From assembly GCF_963678635.1 (NCBI RefSeq), contig NW_026971560.1, forward strand, positions 1 through 59,000: a stretch of 59,000 nucleotides of DNA, in the 5' to 3' direction. Source of the DNA: Symsagittifera roscoffensis. Taxonomy: Eukaryota > Xenacoelomorpha > Acoela > Convolutidae. Of this stretch, positions 41,461 through 54,574 are shown in pieces; the first letter of the stretch is position 1; the number at the start of each line of letters is the position of its first letter. The notes beneath the pieces were generated by a model, which was not told the DNA's origin, searched no databases, and saw only the letters and a list, made by a program, of their open reading frames with translations. Both the position numbers and the translations under genes were made by a program.

Positions 41461-44400
41461 CCTCATCAGTCATGTGTCGATACTGCATCAGGAGGTACTC
41501 TAATAGCAGCAATAGCAGCGTCTTTAGCCCTGCAGCACACTTATATGAGTAGGTGGCAATGCTCGAGTGGGTTTTCCCCATCGACAGGCGCTCCCCATAT
41601 TTCGTCAGTCGATGAAATGACACCAGTTCACCATGGGTCAGGAGCACCAGTGCCAGATACCCGTCAATCCGGAGTGTTTCCACACCCCGACTGAACATAT
41701 ACGCTGGACCCATATTGAATAGGTACCTCGGGTAAACTAGGTACAGTGCCAACAACAGGCTGATGGGCATGTTCAGTATTTCTTGCACAAAGGCTCCAAA
41801 AATGGTCTTCTTTGCACCAAACACTCCAGCCATGATTTCCTTCCCCCAACAAGGACTCAAGAACTTGAGAATCTCGTGATCCTTTTCTCGTCTTCAGCTC
41901 ACCCTTTGCGTGCTCCCTCCAGAATCCTCCGATTGTGACCTCGTTTGCAGCTGTGACGAACCTGGTCACCGTCATCTCCCTATTCTCGGCCACTTCCAAC
42001 TGCTCCTCAAGAAAACTCCAGATTTGCTTCACAAGAGGTGGGGCATTCTCCTTTGTCTTCTCCGTAGCGTTTTACAGCCTTGGTGTCAGGAACGGCCACC
42101 TGACCCTTTCCTGCGTCAATCATTACACCATCGACTCCAGTTGCTTCTCTGTTGCAGCCACATTCTTTCTTTCATTGCTCGGTCCTCTGGACTTACTGGT
42201 GGAGCTCCTGATAGTCAAGTCCATGCTTCGAAACCACAAGCTGGCCGTCAAGTGATTTATTATTGGATGGTCGTCCCCTATGGCCGGACTGAACCTGAGT
42301 TGTCCTGCGAAATTTGATATGTCTAGCAAGAGGACCTCGTCCAACACAATGAGGTTATCTGCTAACTCATAGAAGCCCCTCAACGCGTGGGACACGTCCG
42401 CCCACGCCGCCGCCGGTTCTGACTTGCGAAGCCGCAAGTTCGTCCGTTCCAACTCTCGATTGGGAGCTGCCATCAGGATGCGCCACACATTCCCCTCAGG
42501 TATTAAGATCAAAACCGCATACACGTACTGCAGAGCGGGAGGCATGCTCGCGTACCCGGGGGACGTCGTGAACACCACTCTTGTCTTAGATCCAAATCGC
42601 GAGGTGACGTTCTCCTGTACCTCGTTCATCGCTGCAAATAACGTCTGGATAGCTTCCCAGATTCTCTTCGGTGCCGGTTCATCGCCCTTGAGTTGCTCAA
42701 GAAACCCAGTCGCCTGCAGGTGGTCATTCATTCCCGCAAACAGTAGTAGCTCAGGCTCGCAAGGCATCTCCGATTTTATTGCTACCACCAGGGTTAACAT
42801 TTGATTCAGCTCAGCTCAGTGAGTATATCAAAGTATATCTGGCAGTGAGTATATCAAAGTCTCCGGCCAGAACAACTTGGGAGGCGTTCCCTCGAAGTCA
42901 GATCCCGCTACGATGATCACTCTCGCAGCAGTAGAATCTGCTCTGTCGTAAACTGCCAAGGTCTTGGCCAATTGGGTGTTCCCGCAGGGTTTCCCGTATC
43001 TAGGATCGTCCGCCAACCTCGTGCCTTCATAAGCGGCATCTGGCAGTTCCATTTCTCTTGGGTCCAACAGTTTGTCTACCACCCTCAACTGCGCTGGAGT
43101 TGCCAACTTGATTGTCCCGGACTCCCCAGCAACTTGAGAGGCCTCTAATTGATAGGTCCCATGACTAATTTTGTGGGAATCCCAGTCAGATCCGCCGTCT
43201 CCTTTATTCTCGCTCGTGAGAAATGCATCTCGTGAGCCTTCAGCCAGTCCACGCACTGGTATCTACTTAAGTCCTCATGTGACACTCGCTCGAGACCCAG
43301 GGCTTCCGCCAACTCTTGTCTGCATTCCAGGTCTTCCAAGTCCAGCTCCTTTACCTTCTCCAAATATCTCAACCGAGTGGTCTCCGCCTGTCTCTCCGCC
43401 CTCTTGCTCTCCACCACAACCACCGAGGACACTACCGAACTCTGTGGTGTTGATGACGTTGCCTCCTCGGCCTCGATCGGTGCGGCACCTGGTAATCTGG
43501 TCCGGCTACTTCTCGAGCTGTCTCTGGAATCGGCCGTCGCCCCCAGGCGACTGGATAAAGTTCTTGAGGTGAGGAAAGGTGGATTTGGAAGTGGCCCGAA
43601 CGTGAATTGGGCCGTCTCTAGCAATTCTGCCTCCAACGCGCTTATATGCCTTTGGAAGACATCATTCAACCATTCCACTCCCCTCGGCCTGTCAAAGTGG
43701 ATCCCGTCTGAGGATGCATTGTCGGGGAAAGCAGCTCGCTCCATTTTATCGGCTACATCCAGCAATCCAACCGGAAGGACACTCCTTTGATGTATTTGCC
43801 TGATTGTCTCGTTCAGGTTTCGTACCTTCGTATTCATTTCCATCGCGTGTTGATCAGCCTTCATGTTGTAGGGAACGGTACACACCGTGAGTTTGGCAGC
43901 ATCCATTTGAATCCGCAATTCCTCAAGGATGCAGCTCATCTTGTCATGTAGCCTCATCACCTTCCTTGACTACCCCTGACACGTCATTAGTCCCGAGCAT
44001 TAGAGTCACCGTGTACACTCTTGCCATCCCTAGCATCTCAAGTGATGCCAAAATTTGTGGCATCGCAGCTCCAGCAAAACTCAAGATCCCCGTTTGCCAA
44101 TGTGATTGAATTCGGGTCAGCACCCGCAGCAGGCTGTCCCCTATGATTAGATGGACCGCACCCTCTGGTACACGTCGCTGCGTGAGGTATTCCCCCCAAG
44201 CCGCGTCATGGAAGCAATCCCTCCTGGCTCATTGTGCCGTGCTCCAATCCAGGCGATTGTGCCTGTGGTACCTGCCTTCCGTATTCTTCTTGTAGCTTGA
44301 GATTACCACACTCCTGATCGGTTGCTCCCTCCACGTAGGGGATAGCTCCACTCTTGCTGTACTCTCACGATTTCTTAGTTGTATTCTCTCGTTCAATTCT

Positions 44401-45413
44401 TTCAGACATGACGAGCTGCCGCTCACCTGACTGCTGCTCGGGGTTGAACTCGGGGTATACCCAGGCAGTGCTACATCCATCAATGGGCGTATCGGTTGCG
44501 TCTCTAGACCACGCAGGGAGGACGTTGACTCAGTCGGTACTCATACCTCTAGCCCCTCGTTCATGTGTTCTTGAGCCGCGCGATCTAGGTTGAACCATCC
44601 CTTCGATCTGGGAGCTTCATCCGCTTCCATACGTGACTCCGGCCTCGAACCTGCAGCCTTCCGCTCTTTCGGCCTGGCTCCCTTTTGCATGTCGAGCTCT
44701 CGTTGTCGCCGCTGGATTTCCTCAAGTTCCGACTTTAGCTGCTCGCAATTCGCCACGTTCTCTTGCACCCTTTGTTCCTGCTGATGCTCGGCCTTCAGAA
44801 TCTCAAGTTCACGCCGCGCTTGGTCCCATTCAATGATCGCCTGATCTCTCTCCAGATTCGCTTGGTTCCTCTCGAGCTTCGCCTGATCCCGGTCAAGAAT
44901 CGCTTTGTTCTTCTCCCTTAGCGCCTTCTCAAGCTCCCTCTTCATGTTACTGAGGTCAGGATACGCCTCCTCCGTTTACTGAGCACGCGTCATGGACGGT
45001 GGCTTGCTCGTGGATTGGCACGCCGACTTTACCGAGGGTCTGGTTGGTAGTGGGAACTCCCCCTCGCCATACTCGGTATTGTTGCTCAAGCCGGGATTTC
45101 TCACCAAATCGAATCCTCTCGCCCCTCCGTCCACATTCCAGGACAGCCATCTGCTTTGCTCTTGGTTGGATATTCCATCAGTGGTGTAGCCGACCATTAG
45201 AACCGCTTCTGTTGCAGACTCCCGGCATTCGCCCTGCTCTTCCAATTGGAGGATGGCGTTCAGCATCACCGCCATTCTCTCATCCACTTGGGTGTAATCC
45301 GGATCCCTCAGGCGTCTGTATAGCTCGTCAAGCGTGGGCCTCGTCAGAGCCGCGGGCATGGACTTCCAAAATCGATCTGCCATTTTCTCTGGATGATCTT
45401 GCGCACGTACCAA
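41458..45413 (-). pseudogene. Element B ORF4, first 60 percent
   Basis: Frame pieces in A's order: N-terminal helical domain (45413-44976); a strong coiled coil with repeated RDQA/ERNQA units (44945-44541); Ser/Thr-rich linker; SGNH domain 1 (about 44220-43600) with IIGDSLLRVL, LGTNDVSG and SSDGIHFDRPRG, all catalytic residues kept although the frame is broken; linker; SGNH-like domain 2 (about 42960-42250) with IVAGSDF, FAGMNDHL and AIGDDH; then the helical region (42032-41458) ending in YRHMTDEE. The sequence stops exactly at element A's 3' LTR and resumes at 16997. Confidence 0.88.
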
Positions 45414-45478
45414 CTTGAGAATTTACCGTACCACTTGAGAATTACCGTACCACTTGAGAATAAGCGTACCAACTTGAG
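45405..45478 (+). repeat. Four short tandem repeats (about 20 bp)
   Basis: GTACCAACTTGAGAATTTACC, GTACCACTTGAGAATTACC, GTACCACTTGAGAATAAGC and GTACCAACTTGAG in a row, straddling the start of B's ORF4. Confidence 0.85.
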
Positions 45479-45866
45479 TGCTGGAGAATTAACTTTCTCA
45501 AGCGTTGTTTGATTGTGGGTTCGTTCAAGACTTTCTTTTTCTTTCAGTTGAGTATAGTTGGGTAGTCAATTTGACTTTACCAAATCAATCTGAAAATAAC
45601 ACTTGAGCTTTAGATTAACATGCTATGTTCCTAACCTAAGACCCCCCTGCCATTATAGATAAAACCTTATCCTTTTTTTTTCTACTAAAATAATTCAATT
45701 GGAAATTTTCTAGGAGCATGCAGATTCATTTTATGTTTTAGCACCATCAATCATTTAAAATTTTAATTGTCATGCCAATCATATTTAAGATCCTTTTACC
45801 TGTTCCGTACCCCAACACCTAACTTGAGATCCCTTATGCCCAACTCAAGACACCCATGTACCTGAC
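45414..45866 (-). other. Element B intergenic region before ORF4
   Basis: 453 bp, AT-rich, no ORF, equivalent to A's 30501-30965 gap. It contains a run of about 21-bp repeats next to the ORF4 start. A's two hairpins are not visible here. Confidence 0.7.
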
Positions 45867-47119
45867 TTAGGCGATGCTCAGGTAGTATTTCTTGTGCAGA
45901 TGTACCATTATCTCCGTTTCTGCGAAGACCACGTGTAGGATAGCGTATAGTTCCCTTGGGCTCAGCTTGCCCCTGTTCGGGTCATAGACCGGCATTGAGA
46001 CCTCCGTTATTCTTCTTTCGATCATGAAGTCCCGCACTCTCGTTAGTGCCAACATCACATGCTCAGGATCGATCGTGTTCCTCTCACAGACCCTTTTCAC
46101 TAAGAAGCACAGGTATTTGCCTGGGACTTGTGCTACTGATGGTGGAAGCGCAGCCATTCCCCCCAGCCCCGGTCTCTGTCTAAACAGAAACTCCACATTC
46201 TGTTACTCTCTCTTGAAGTCGGCCTCCAGTCTTGATTTGAAACTCAAGTCCGCCGTGATACAGATTGCGCTAGTCCTGTCTGACAGAATGAAGTCGCTAT
46301 CCGTTATCAGGATGTTCTCCGAGTATTCGTTGGGTATTTCAAACTTCGTTTTGAAATTCCGTCCTATGATAGGCTCAGCCTCCTCCCCATCCAATTCCAG
46401 TCCGCTAGTTTCTCTCACTTCTCTGAGTTTCTCTATCATCAAAATTTCGGTGTGTGTAAGTCCTACCCCCACTCCCCGGACAAAAATATTTATCGACGTC
46501 CCCGTCGTTGGTGCTGGGTCTATATTATCTGGTGGAATCTCAAGCGGCCGGTCTGTTGCCGTCCAGCCGAAGAGGGGATTCTTTGTTTTCATGTGCTTTT
46601 CCGCTGATACGTCAATTTGTTGTATCCTCTGTCCTTCGCCGCTTCCGTTCTTGACATCGTGCATTCATTCTAATATCCTCAAGTTCGTACTCTCCCTTCT
46701 CTCTATCTCGCTTTGTTCCAAATCCATCTCCCGTTCTGGTGTCGAGTAGTCTTCCTGTGGGTAGTGTTCATAATCATTGATAATTTGCCATTCATCATCG
46801 GCTGCCAGTTCGCCCACACTTAGTAGCTCTTTGCTTAGGTCATCGGGCTGTATCTTATCAATCAGGAAATCGTCTCCGTACCTGTTGTTCCTCATGCCTG
46901 TCCGTTTGCGATTGCCACTCCTTGTCCCCGCTGGTATTGATAAGTCTGGTTCTGTCCACTTCGGCACCTCACCTTGCTCGGATCGTTCCAGTCTTCTTCC
47001 ACAAAAGATTCCGCCTCAGAGTCCGCTTCTATCTTTTCATTGTCATCCAAACTCAAGTTCTCGTTGACATCATTTTTCTCTCTGGTGCCTCTTTCGTTCA
47101 CTTCACACGCTGGCTCCAC
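45867..47119 (-). pseudogene. Element B pol C-terminal extension with macro-like domain
   Basis: Four frame pieces equivalent to the last 400 residues of A's ORF3. Macro-like segments match A closely: SDFILSDRTSAICITADLSF, ADFKRE, then a TAA where A has TAC, then GKYLCFLV, PEHVMLALTRVRDFMIERR, EVSMPVYDPNRGKLSPREL and a final TEIMVHLHKKYYLS. The YDPNRGKL loop is identical in both elements. The FVRGVGVGLTHTE segment contains the PPT-like 10-mer at 46471-46480. Confidence 0.8.
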
Positions 47120-47146
47120 CAGTAGGTATTCAAGTCCCTTAATGTT

Positions 47147-48738
47147 CTATGGTACACACCAGTCCTCTGGGGATGGGACGCGAGGCTTCAGATTTTCATA
47201 ATGTGCTGCTCGATCCGTACTCAAGCGGTAGAACCGTTCTTGTTGATGTACTTCCGTTATCATGAATGGTCCTCTCCATTTCTTCAGTAGTTTTTTTGTC
47301 CCTCTGGGCGGTATGACATTCTGGAAGACCCACACGTACTGGCCCACCTCATATGGCTTTGCCTGTAATATCTTTTCATCATATTTCTTGCGCTGTCTCA
47401 TTTGCGCTTGTGCAGTGTTCCTCCTGCATAGCTCGTTTAGTTCCTGCTGTCTCCTGATCGCTTCTTTCACGTAAGCTTGAGGTGACGTCCTCTTCCCTTC
47501 ATATTCCGGGTAAAAAAATGTCAGGGACACTGCTCTCTCCCTGCCCGTCAACATCAAAGGACTGATGCCCGTTGTTGAGTGTTGCGTACTGTTGTAGGCC
47601 CCTACGACTTGCGGCAGATATTTATCCCAGTCCGTCATGTATCTTGAGCAGTATACCCTCAACATATTAACCAACGTTCTATTCAGTCTCTCTACCAGCC
47701 CGTTGGTCTGGGGATGGTAGGTTGTCGAGTGTGCTTGAGCAATGTGTGACCTCTTCATCAATTTTTTGTAAATGCTTTGCCGTTGTCTGACTGAAAAGTC
47801 ATTGGACAACCATATCGTGATATCCAATGCGTTATCAGATGGTCACATGTCTCCTCTGCTGAGGCTGTCTGACACGGAACTGCTTCTGCCAACTTTGTGA
47901 AGTGATCTATTATAACCAGTTTCTGGTTATATCCCGACTCCGTCATGCAGATCTTCTGATGGTCTATCTGCACCACCTCGTCAAACTCCAAGCTCCCAAC
48001 GGACTTAAGTGGAAACTTCATCTTGCTTGGGTCTTTTACCTGCAGGCTTGCCAGGCATGCATTCACCCATCTCTCGCGAGCTTTCCTCAATCTTGGCCAA
48101 TCAAACCTGTGAAGTATTCTCTGTTGCACTTTGTCTATCCCTTGGTGCCCCATCTGATCGTGCGATCTGAATAACACCTCTGTCTGATACAATTGTGGTA
48201 ATATGATGAGGTTGTGCTTGTGTAATATCTTCTCCTCATCTTTTCTCTTGTACGCTACCACCCCGTCAGCTGTGTGATAGAGTAAATCTTTCTTTTCTTT
48301 GTAGAACTGGCTCAAGATCTTGTAGCTTTCTTCTTCGAGTTCCCCTTGCTCCTTGGACCTCGTACCGATCCATCTGGAGAGGTGACTTGTCATATTGTCA
48401 TTCTTTTGGGCTCTTATCAGGTCAGACAGCCTATATCTCGCCTTGACATGTTCCTTTAGTGCCATGATCTGTCCATTCATTTCCCCAGGGTTGTGTATAT
48501 CATCATTCAGCTTCAAGCATATTATCTTCTTCGCAATCCTCATATCATCTTCTGGCACCAGATTTGTTCTGACATTTGAGTTGCATAATAGTTCCCTGAA
48601 TGGTTTCCTCGATACCGCAATTTTCCCAAGTTCTTCACCTCCTTGTACTTCTTGTTCATCCGAGTTGTACGTTCCTGAGGAGGGATCTGTTTGTAGCTCC
48701 CTGTCGCGGTGTCTCATCTTCTCCTCTGCCAGTATCAT
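47147..48738 (-). pseudogene. pol: Element B integrase
   Basis: Two frames (326 and 226 codons) that meet at about 47760. The zinc-binding domain has HDQMGHQG, but the last Cys is lost (CLAS where A has CLSC). Catalytic Asp in VVQIDH, Asp in QSDNGKAF and Glu in NGLVERLNR are present. The GPF module is in KLLKKWRGPFMITEV. The region supplies the intact phase across the site where A has lost a base (YNSTQHSTTGISP). Confidence 0.87.
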
Positions 48739-48861
48739 GCACAGACTATCCTGATCATCGCTGCTCTTTTCCGAATCTTCATCTCATTCTTCACACTCCT
48801 CGGACAATTTTTCTTCTCCGGTTTCTTCTTCTTCCGTGGACGTGGACAACTCCCCGGACTC

Positions 48862-50490
48862 TTAACCTGGTCCCAGGTGTTCAGCTTCTTCTTTAAATGC
48901 CACTTTCTTCTTCCTAACCTGAGTCCGCTCAAGTATGCTATCAGGGTTTTTGTCAACCAGTGACTGCACGACATCTTTGCCATCAGTAACGCTTCCTCTT
49001 GGAGGGTCTGCATTGCCAACTGTTTCACTCCTTCGCAGTATCGTGACTTCCGGTTCCTCCCCACCCTTTCCGACGTTCACGGGTTTATCATCTGCCAGTT
49101 TCTCAAGTAAACTCCACAAGTCTTCATCTACCTGAATATCTCCCGTTTTCACCTGATTGAGATCATAACCTTTTGTCTTGAGCGTCTCTCTCACGATTTT
49201 TGTCTTGAGCATTATCTCTATCGGTATCCCTTGTTTCTTCTTCAAGATCGTTTTCTTCTGGGGCTCTTCTGGTAATTCGGGATGATCTTCTATCGGTTTG
49301 CCTGACTTGTCTAGCCATCTCTTGAGTGGAAGACTGTCATACGTTTCTTTGTCCATGAATGAGAAGCCATCTAGAATCTCAGGCCTGTCCGCCTCCCTCT
49401 GTTCCTGTCTCTCGTAGAACTCCGTCTTCTTACTCAAGCTATCGGCATTCTGTTGTTTGTCCCTTGTTCTATGCTCAATTATCATGTTAAACCCATCCAA
49501 GCGAACTATCCATCTCCCAATGTAGTCTATCCATCTCCCAGAGTGCCCTGTTGTCGACCCGCAGCTTAAACGGTTCACTGCCTAATTATGCTCTCTATTT
49601 CTCAAAAAAAGTAATTACCGCGAACATCTCTGCTTTCGGCGCCCCGTACTTCATTTCTGTATCACTCAGGAGTTTGCTCCCGTACGCTATCGGTCTTAAG
49701 ACTGTCTTCCCGTTCCATTCTTGTGCTTGACGGAGAATTCCAGAAATCGCGACAGCCGACGCGTTTGTATCCATCCTTTTCTCCGTTGGCATCCCTAACA
49801 CCGGTGCCTCGCACAACTCTTTCTTTATTCTCTGGAATGATTCTTCTGCTGCGTTGTTCCATGTGAACTTTTTACCTTGTGTCTCATTAATTCATCGGGT
49901 ATACCTTGTCCGCATAGCCCTTGATGAATTCCCTGTAGTAGTTCGCAAAACCCAGGAAGCTCACCAACTGGTGTTCCGTTTTTGGCGATTTCAGAGTTAG
50001 AACTGCTTCCACTGCATCTGGATCCGGTCTGATGCCGTGCCTGTCCACCATTCTGCCCAAGTATTTTATCAAATCCTTGGGTATCTCGCACTTTGACGGT
50101 TTACACTTTAGCCCCGACCTCTTCATATATGCAAACACTTCGTCCAGTCGCTCGATGTGGTCTTCTAGTGTGGGCGTCCCTAATACCACGTCATCCACAT
50201 TGTACATTATCAGATTGCCGTACTTTTTTGTCACACCTATCAGCCATCAACCGTTGAAATGTGGCTGTGGCATTGCAAAGGCCAAACGGCATCCGTTTCC
50301 ATTGAAACAGCCCCAACTCGCAAGCGAACCCTGTTTTGTCCCTTTTTTGCTTCCTCAGCGGGACCTGCCAGAATGCCGAACCTAAATCAAGAGTTGTAAA
50401 AAATTTTGCGTCACCTAACTTTGAAAGGCTCTCGTCAATCCTAGGTATTCACCGTGACGGAGTTCAGATACCGAAAGTCACAGCAAAACC
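48862..50490 (-). pseudogene. pol: Element B RT and RNase H
   Basis: Broken into several frames. RT: RFCCDFRYLN, LDLGSAFWQVPL, MPFGLCNATATFQRLM, then the active site reads YNVDDVV where A has CYVDDVV, so the Tyr before the two Asp is now Asn. A short deletion removes the KDAYPIPRI region. RNase H pieces follow (DTNASAVAISG, EMKYGAPKAEMFAVITFFEK, IEHRTRDKQQNADSLSKK), with a small deletion around the RVDNRALAWL block, and a linker to 48862. Confidence 0.85.
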
Positions 50491-51783
50491 TCAATTGGCC
50501 GCCTTTCTTTTTTCCATCACTACTCCACACACCCACGGTGATTTGGATGGTTCTATCATGTCATACTCTAGTAATGTCTCTATTTCTTTCATACATGCCT
50601 CTGATTTGTGGGGGGTCATGCGCCTCGCCCCCTCCCTCTGTGGTACCGCATTCTCTTCAAGTTCTATTTCATGCTCAACAAAATTACAACACCCGATGTC
50701 TGCCTTATGTCTCGAAAAACCTTCCTCGTTCCATTCTAGTACGTCCTTGATGGCTTCGAGCTGTTCGTCCGTCAACGTGCCCCTCAAGTGTTCGATCTCC
50801 GGCAGGACCGGTTTATCACTTTGCATTTCATCTAGTGTGGGCCAATCCGGAAATTTCGAACAGCTCGATAGCCCATCGTCCGTCTCTGACTTAAGTGATT
50901 TCACAAGACCTGATGAACCTTTTATTTTCTTCAATCGTCTCAAGATACAAATTTTGTCCCTATGATTAGGACAATCAACGACTTCATTTTGTTTTGAATT
51001 CTCAGTCATTTCATTTTGAGTTTCAACCGGTAAAGCATATCCCAGCTTCCTCGTGATGGGTATACCAAGAGTATTCAACAAGACACTGACGCAGAGACCG
51101 CTCTTGGTTATCGAGAAGGATCTTCCTAAAACAGCATCACTTTGACTATTAGGATTCGGGACTATGCATACTTGCTTGTTGTCACTTGGTTCATTGTAAT
51201 TTTTCATTCGCAAGCTTACAATTGCAGCTTCGTTCGCATTTAGCCTCAACCTCCTACTCAAGAATACCGGTGCTTTATTTTCATTCGCTACTATTAACTT
51301 TACCGGTTTAATTGCGTACCTCCTAACCGGGTTTCTTATCCTGAACATCGCATTGTCAAAATTAATTGTTACTTCGAAGTTCCTGATGAAGTCCCTGCCT
51401 AAAATGAATTGGTCAGACTCATCTAGGTTTTCTACTACAAGAAAGCTGATCCACAGATTGCGTTCCCTCAGATTTAGGGCTATTATTGGTGTTCTACCTA
51501 GCACCCGCAGCGCCCCTTTGTTAGCAGCTGACAACCGTATTCTCGAGTCTATCAAGTCATCTTTGTTGAAGCCCATTCGCTCCCAAGTTTCGATTGGTAT
51601 TACACTCAAGACCGCACCAGTATCGAGTAACCCACGCAAGTGAGTCTTCTTGCCACTTATGTCAAGCAAGTGTGCTGATACGTCTGCCTCTGTTCCAATG
51701 TGCATTGCATCTTCCTTCAGCATGGCACAGTGTCGAATCGATCTCACCTTTAATTCTTCTCTGCCCACGAAGATCTGTCCCAT
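50491..51783 (-). pseudogene. pol: Element B protease and pre-RT
   Basis: 430 codons. The retropepsin motif LLDTGAVLSVIP and ILGRDFIRNFEV are intact. The C-terminal part matches A's pre-RT segment, including DIGCCNFVEHEIELEE and YDMIEPSKSPWVCGVVM. The frame stops at the same KKKGG-coding site as in A, and RT continues in the -1 frame. Confidence 0.88.
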
Positions 51784-52259
51784 AGATCTTCATCACAAGT
51801 TATTATTGTTTCCGTGTAGATGTTTATCCCATCTATATTCAACATCACCTCATGCGGACCATAAGCTTCTGTGTATCTGTTGTCCACACGGATCGACTTG
51901 CTGCCACCCCTCGTGAGTAGCGCCCTCAAGGCTCTAGATGTTGTCTGCGGGCTTATCGCACTCAAGTAATCTGCGTATACGTCAATGTGCATTATTGTCC
52001 GGTCGCTGGGTTCACTTAAGTTCCTTGTCACCTCATGTCCACCTACTGTGATTATCGACATTATCCTGGCTCCGATTTTCGTTATGCCAAATGGCTTTCC
52101 TGACACCATTTTCAGAGTGTTGCAATTTCCACTCTTTGTCGACCCTGCTACAGCTTCTGGCACTGGCACCGAGCAACTTAGCGTCTCATTCAAACTCTGT
52201 CTGTCGATCTCTTGCTTCAACCGTTGCTCTATTTCCTTCGTTGCTAGGTCCTGTTTCAC
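51750..52259 (-). pseudogene. Element B Gag tail and pre-protease region
   Basis: 169 codons starting in KQDLATKEIEQ and continuing without stop through GKPFGITKIGARIMSII to the pre-protease block (DVYADYL, SRALRALLTRGG). In A the same stretch has two in-frame stops, so B shows that Gag tail and protease could be one frame. A perfect inverted repeat at 52292-52317 just upstream accompanies a frame change. Confidence 0.8.
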
Positions 52260-52291
52260 CTTGTTGATCGCCTTTGACGCCGCTTTCTCAT

Positions 52292-52317
52292 AATTTATCT
52301 CTAGGGCGAGATAAATT
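52292..52317. repeat. Perfect 10-bp inverted repeat
   Basis: AATTTATCTC, six-base spacer TAGGGC, GAGATAAATT. It lies between the gag and protease frames of element B and introduces TAG; A lacks it. Confidence 0.7.
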
Positions 52318-52423
52318 TATCTCTGTTAACCTGCGTTACCGCCTTCACTGTCTTCGTTGGCAGATCCGTACTCGGTGCTTCTAAGTTTTTTGTTTCAAAC
52401 TCGGTTTGTCTATTTCGCTGATT

Positions 52424-54574
52424 CTATACCGCCGCTGACGCCAAATTATGTTTGGGGTGACTCCGGTTCTTGACCGCCTCCCAAAACAAAGGACAATCCA
52501 TCCTGAAGTGCGCCTCCTGATTGCAGAAGAAGCATCTTGCACCTATCTTGATGATTAGGCCACTGTAGTACTCGTGTTCTTCCATCTGGCTCATGTCCTC
52601 CTCATCTGGTGCGTATCCCAGACTCTTCATGCCCTGCTTGTATGTTGTGCAATCAGCCACGTGATGATCAGCTGACCCGCAGTTCGCGCATGATCTACGT
52701 TTGTCCATGTCATCTCTAGGCTTGTACCATGACGACCTTTGTGATTGGCTCCCCCCTTGCATATTCCTGTTATCTGAAAATGAGTATTTCTTGGGTTTCA
52801 TTAGCATGTACTCTCTCGACTTCTGTCTCATCTCTTCTGGAGTCGGTGCACTATCTTTCGACAATGAATTGTATGTTGCTAACATTGTTCTCAAGTCATC
52901 ACTCTTTACCCCATCAATGAACTTTGAGGCGATGCTAAAGTTTCTTCTGTTGGTGGACTCTTCAGGTTCACTCCTTCGTCTCAAGCTCTCAAGATCATCT
53001 AGGAACCTGTCAATCGATTCATCGTCCCTTTGCCTTCTCTTCTCAAATCCCATCATCGCTTGATGACCCTTCATGCCTGACCCGAATCGATTCAACAATA
53101 TCTCGAAGATTTTATCCGCAGTGTCGCGTTCCTCCTCCTTATTCGCAACCACGCATTTCAACGCCGTGCCTTCCAAGTTGCTGGGTATCGCTGTGCATGC
53201 TTGCCTCTCATCGTTCAAGTTGTCTTGTTCCAAGTGCAATCTCATGACTTCTACCCAAGTGTCAATATATCCATCTGAATCATCCTTGAATTCTTTCGCT
53301 TTTTTGAACGTTTTCCTGGATTTGCTACTTCCTCTGTCACTCTAGTCATTGTTACTCGTGGTGAAGGCTTCTAGTGTCCTGTTCATCATCTCCCAGGTGC
53401 TTGCCCACGTCATAGCATCTGGTTCCACGTTGTTGTGAGTCGTGGAATCTCCTGGACCACTCGTCGTGTTTGCTGTTCCACTTTTCATAATCGCTTTGGC
53501 CCACCTGGTGCTGAACTCGAGGCATCCCGGGGTAATGGTAGCGGTGTTGATTGCCGTTTGTGGTTCCACAAAGTCAACTTTATTGCCTTGCGTTCGTTCC
53601 GCTGCCGGCCTGTCTTGTGACGTAGAGTTTCTCAAGATGGCGTCCAGTTTTGCCTGTATTGCACATGAACTTTCGGCCTGGTCCCTGCTCATTGCATCCA
53701 TCCTCGTTTCCAGACTCCCCAACTGGCTGTTGACAGCATCATGTCGTTGTTTCATTTGTTGCAAGTCTTTTTTGATGTTCTTCTCTCGTTCTTCGTCATT
53801 GGTGTCTACCTTGTCTGACATCTGCTGAAGTTTTTCCTCTGTTGCCCTGGCCAGATTGAAATAGCTGTCCAGGTACTCGTGTTTGTTGTATCATAATTCT
53901 TTCTTTATTACCTCTCTATCCTCCTCGCTGTGTTTCAGTTTCTTTTCGATCTGATCTAGCTTTGCCAACAAATCGCCCAGCTCAAAAGGAGTTGTTTTTT
54001 CATGATTAGGTGTTGCTCCATCGGTGTCTGCTGTCCGTTGCTTGACCTGGTCTTCGTCTTGGTTCGCCTCTGTTGTTATCGTGGAAACTGTCCCAAATGT
54101 TCTGCCTTTCTCGGCTTTCGGTTCTTCCGCTGCTGCGTCTCTCGACTTCATTCCGACCATCATCGCTATCCTCTCTGTAAACGACGTTCTTTTCACTTGA
54201 GACTCGTCCTTTATTGTTTCTGGAGTCCTGCCCGTCGTCTCGTCCATGGTGTCTATTGGTGTGAATTCCATCGACTTTTGGTTTTGTTCCTCTGCATTCG
54301 GCAGCGGTGTTGACTCCGTTGTCTTCTTCTCTACCTCTTCAACACTCTGGTCTGGTGTCTCTAGATCCATCTCAATGGCAGGTTCCGTCTGTTTCTCTTT
54401 AGCACCGTCTTTCGTCTTCATCTCTTTTGAACTTCTTGTGTCGACCATGCTCACTGAAAAGTTCTTTCTTGTTTTGCTTGGTCCAATCGTTTTCACTTTT
54501 TGCTGCGACGAGTTATGTTTTGTCTTTGACCCTGTAGCTCTTTTTTCCGCTATCGGTACCCTACTTCGTCTCAT
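52424..54574 (-). pseudogene. gag: Element B gag
   Basis: One reading frame split by TGA (just below 53891) and TAG (just below 53342) into 227, 159 and 273 codons. The first parts are Lys/Glu/Thr-rich, with coiled-coil-like sequence matching A's Gag N-terminus. The last part is the capsid (DTWVEVMRLHLEQ, LEGTALKCVV, FGSGMKGHQAMMGFEKRRQRDDESIDRFL) with two CCHC knuckles: CANCGSADHHVADC and CFFCNQEAHFRMDC. The second knuckle is intact here but destroyed in A. Stops fall at different places in A and B. Confidence 0.88.
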
